Source: JAJPJX01 sp964568355 (lineage in GTDB: Bacteria; Acidobacteriota; Terriglobia; Bryobacterales; Bryobacteraceae). Taken from it: a DNA stretch of 6,508 nucleotides. The DNA lies in the NCBI GenBank assembly GCA_964568355.1, contig CAZMRK010000791.1, positions 1-6,508 of the forward strand. Reading direction: 5' to 3'. The position numbers and the translations under genes are program-made. The stretch's first letter is position 1. Each line of letters starts with the position of its first letter. The notes under the pieces are model-generated. The model saw only the letters and a list, made by a program, of their open reading frames with translations. It was not told where the DNA came from and did not search any database. Shown here one piece after another: positions 5,325 to 6,508 of this stretch.

Positions 5325-6508
5325 ATGAAGCAGGCATGGCACATTTTTCGAAAAGACATCCGCTATCTGCGCTGGGAGATCGGCCTGGCGCTGGCGTTGT
5401 CCGGTCTGTTCGTCTGGGTAGAGAAGCGGGCGGCGGACCCGAGTTGGGTGGAACTGTTGCTGCTCGGCACGTTCTGCTACCTGGTCGCGCGCCTGGTGCA
5501 TCAGGAGGCAATCCCGGGCGACCGGCAGTTCTGGATCACGCGTCCCTACCAATGGAAGAGCCTGCTGGCTGCAAAGCTGTTGTTCGCGCTGCTGTTTGTC
5601 AACCTGCCGGTCCTGATAGGGCAGTGGTACCTGGTGGGAGGCCGGCTCCCCCTGACACAGATCTGGCCGGGCTTATTGTGGTCGCAGGTGCTGCTTACCG
5701 TGGCACTATCGTTTCCTGTTGCAGCGCTGGCCGCCCTTACGCGCAACTTCGTCAGCTTCGTGCTTACGGTAGTCGTGCTGCTGGCGCTCGGATTCAGCCT
5801 GCAGCAGTTCATCTGGCTGCCGTTTCGGATCACTCCGGGGATGCAGGCATGGCCGGAGCCAATTCTATGGGTTCGCCATGCTTTAGCAGGGTTGCTGCTG
5901 GCCGCCGCCGTGCTGGCGATCCTCTACTTGCAATACAAGCAGCGCCGTACCACGGCCAGCCGGGGAATTGCGGCGGCGACTCTGGCCATGGTGGCCGCAA
6001 TGTATCTCTACCTGCCCTTTTCGGCCGGCTACGCAATTGAATCGTGGATGTCGAAAGAGCCGCAGAGCGGCGCCGCGATTTCCACCGCTTTCGCCAGCTT
6101 CCCCCAGGCCGTTTTCGCGCCGCACTATCAGCAGAGAGGCCGGAATGACGTCCTGATTCGCCTGCCGATCGCGGTGCGCGGCGTACCGGAGGGGATGACG
6201 CTGCGTCCCGATGCGGTTCAGGTTACGCTTCGCGGGCCGGATGGCCGCGAGTGGCGATCGAACCTCGCCGGCGCGAAGAACCGGCCGGGTCGGCCTGGCG
6301 AGAACCTGCTGGAAGTGACCGTCCTGGTGGATCCGGCATTCGTCCGTGCGGAACAGGAGCATCCCGTCCACCTGCATGCTTCTCTCTACCTGACGCTGTT
6401 CGGTCACACGCGCAACCAGAGTATTGATCTGCGGCGCGGGTCGACGACGGTCCTGGACCGGCTGCGCTGCGGCCCGGGAGCGTTCGGCTACGTCGACTGC
6501 CGGGCGGC
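5325..6508 (+). CDS. ABC transporter permease with large C-terminal extracytoplasmic domain (3' end outside window)
   Basis: The frame is open without a stop from ATG 5325 to the window edge (394 codons). Hydrophobic segments lie at about 17-33, 42-58, 79-101, 115-137, 141-160, 185-202 and 213-231, giving about seven membrane helices. The short loop DRQFWITRPYQWKSLLAAKLL (66-86) resembles the FW.TRP...LL.AK stretch I associate with ABC-2-like permeases of such operons. From about 235 on the protein is polar and strand-rich (for example VLIRLPIAVRGVP, AVQVTLRGPDGREW, LLEVTVLVDP, PVHLHASLYLTLFG). This is a soluble domain of at least 160 residues, probably outside the membrane; it contains Cys382 and Cys392. 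Whether more helices follow cannot be seen. A G-rich stretch (5314-5318) six bases before the ATG may serve as ribosome binding site, helped by termination of the ATPase. It should form the membrane channel of the transporter. Substrate and direction unknown; export is the usual case for the type. Confidence 0.85.
   Translation, partial: MKQAWHIFRKDIRYLRWEIGLALALSGLFVWVEKRAADPSWVELLLLGTFCYLVARLVHQEAIPGDRQFWITRPYQWKSLLAAKLLFALLFVNLPVLIGQWYLVGGRLPLTQIWPGLLWSQVLLTVALSFPVAALAALTRNFVSFVLTVVVLLALGFSLQQFIWLPFRITPGMQAWPEPILWVRHALAGLLLAAAVLAILYLQYKQRRTTASRGIAAATLAMVAAMYLYLPFSAGYAIESWMSKEPQSGAAISTAFASFPQAVFAPHYQQRGRNDVLIRLPIAVRGVPEGMTLRPDAVQVTLRGPDGREWRSNLAGAKNRPGRPGENLLEVTVLVDPAFVRAEQEHPVHLHASLYLTLFGHTRNQSIDLRRGSTTVLDRLRCGPGAFGYVDCRA

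Noticed and set aside
4173..5552. Long open frame on the minus strand (459 codons) across regulator, ATPase and permease
   Set aside because: It lies opposite three well supported genes with all their motifs; its product is low-complexity Arg/Gln/His-rich and shows no fold.
5114..6040. 308-codon + strand frame overlapping the ATPase end and the permease
   Set aside because: It is the wrong frame of the permease: the frame from 5325 gives membrane helices and stays open to the window end, while this one yields Gly/Ala/Arg-rich sequence.

Overview
The window is GC-rich, and all seven supported genes plus one gene tail lie on the + strand. Three things suggest an uncultured or soil-type Acidobacteriota, perhaps near Solibacter/Bryobacter: Tat-exported sugar-type enzymes, a GntR-ABC operon of the YtrA/YtrB kind, and GC-rich palindromes between genes. 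This placement is inferred from gene style only. There is no rRNA, tRNA, integrase, transposase or CRISPR array in the window.

Left part (1-1777): the last 30 codons of an unidentified gene, then a small secreted protein of unknown function, then a Tat-signal TIM-barrel protein of the sugar phosphate isomerase/epimerase (xylose isomerase-like) superfamily. Middle part (1920-3909): a Tat-signal aldo/keto reductase with an excellent ribosome binding site. A ten-helix EamA/DMT-type transporter follows 13 bases later and is probably co-transcribed. The isomerase-like protein and the reductase are both predicted to be exported, which suggests extracytoplasmic handling of a sugar or sugar acid. No substrate can be named.

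At 3911-3995 there is a compact non-coding block. A GC-rich pair of overlapping palindromes comes first. It is followed by a near-consensus promoter with a perfect 10-bp inverted repeat laid across its spacer and -10 box. The predicted transcript begins at or one base before the GTG start of the next gene, so that gene looks leaderless.

Right part (3997-6508): a self-contained transporter operon. It has a short GntR regulator of the YtrA type, an ABC ATPase overlapping it by 4 bases (GTGA), and an ABC permease whose ATG directly follows the ATPase stop codon in the same frame. The permease is open to the end of the window (394 codons visible). It carries a large domain after its last membrane segment. 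The likely logic is that the regulator sits on its own promoter and represses the whole operon until an envelope stress or other signal releases it. The most interesting material is this regulatory block; the rest is orthodox.
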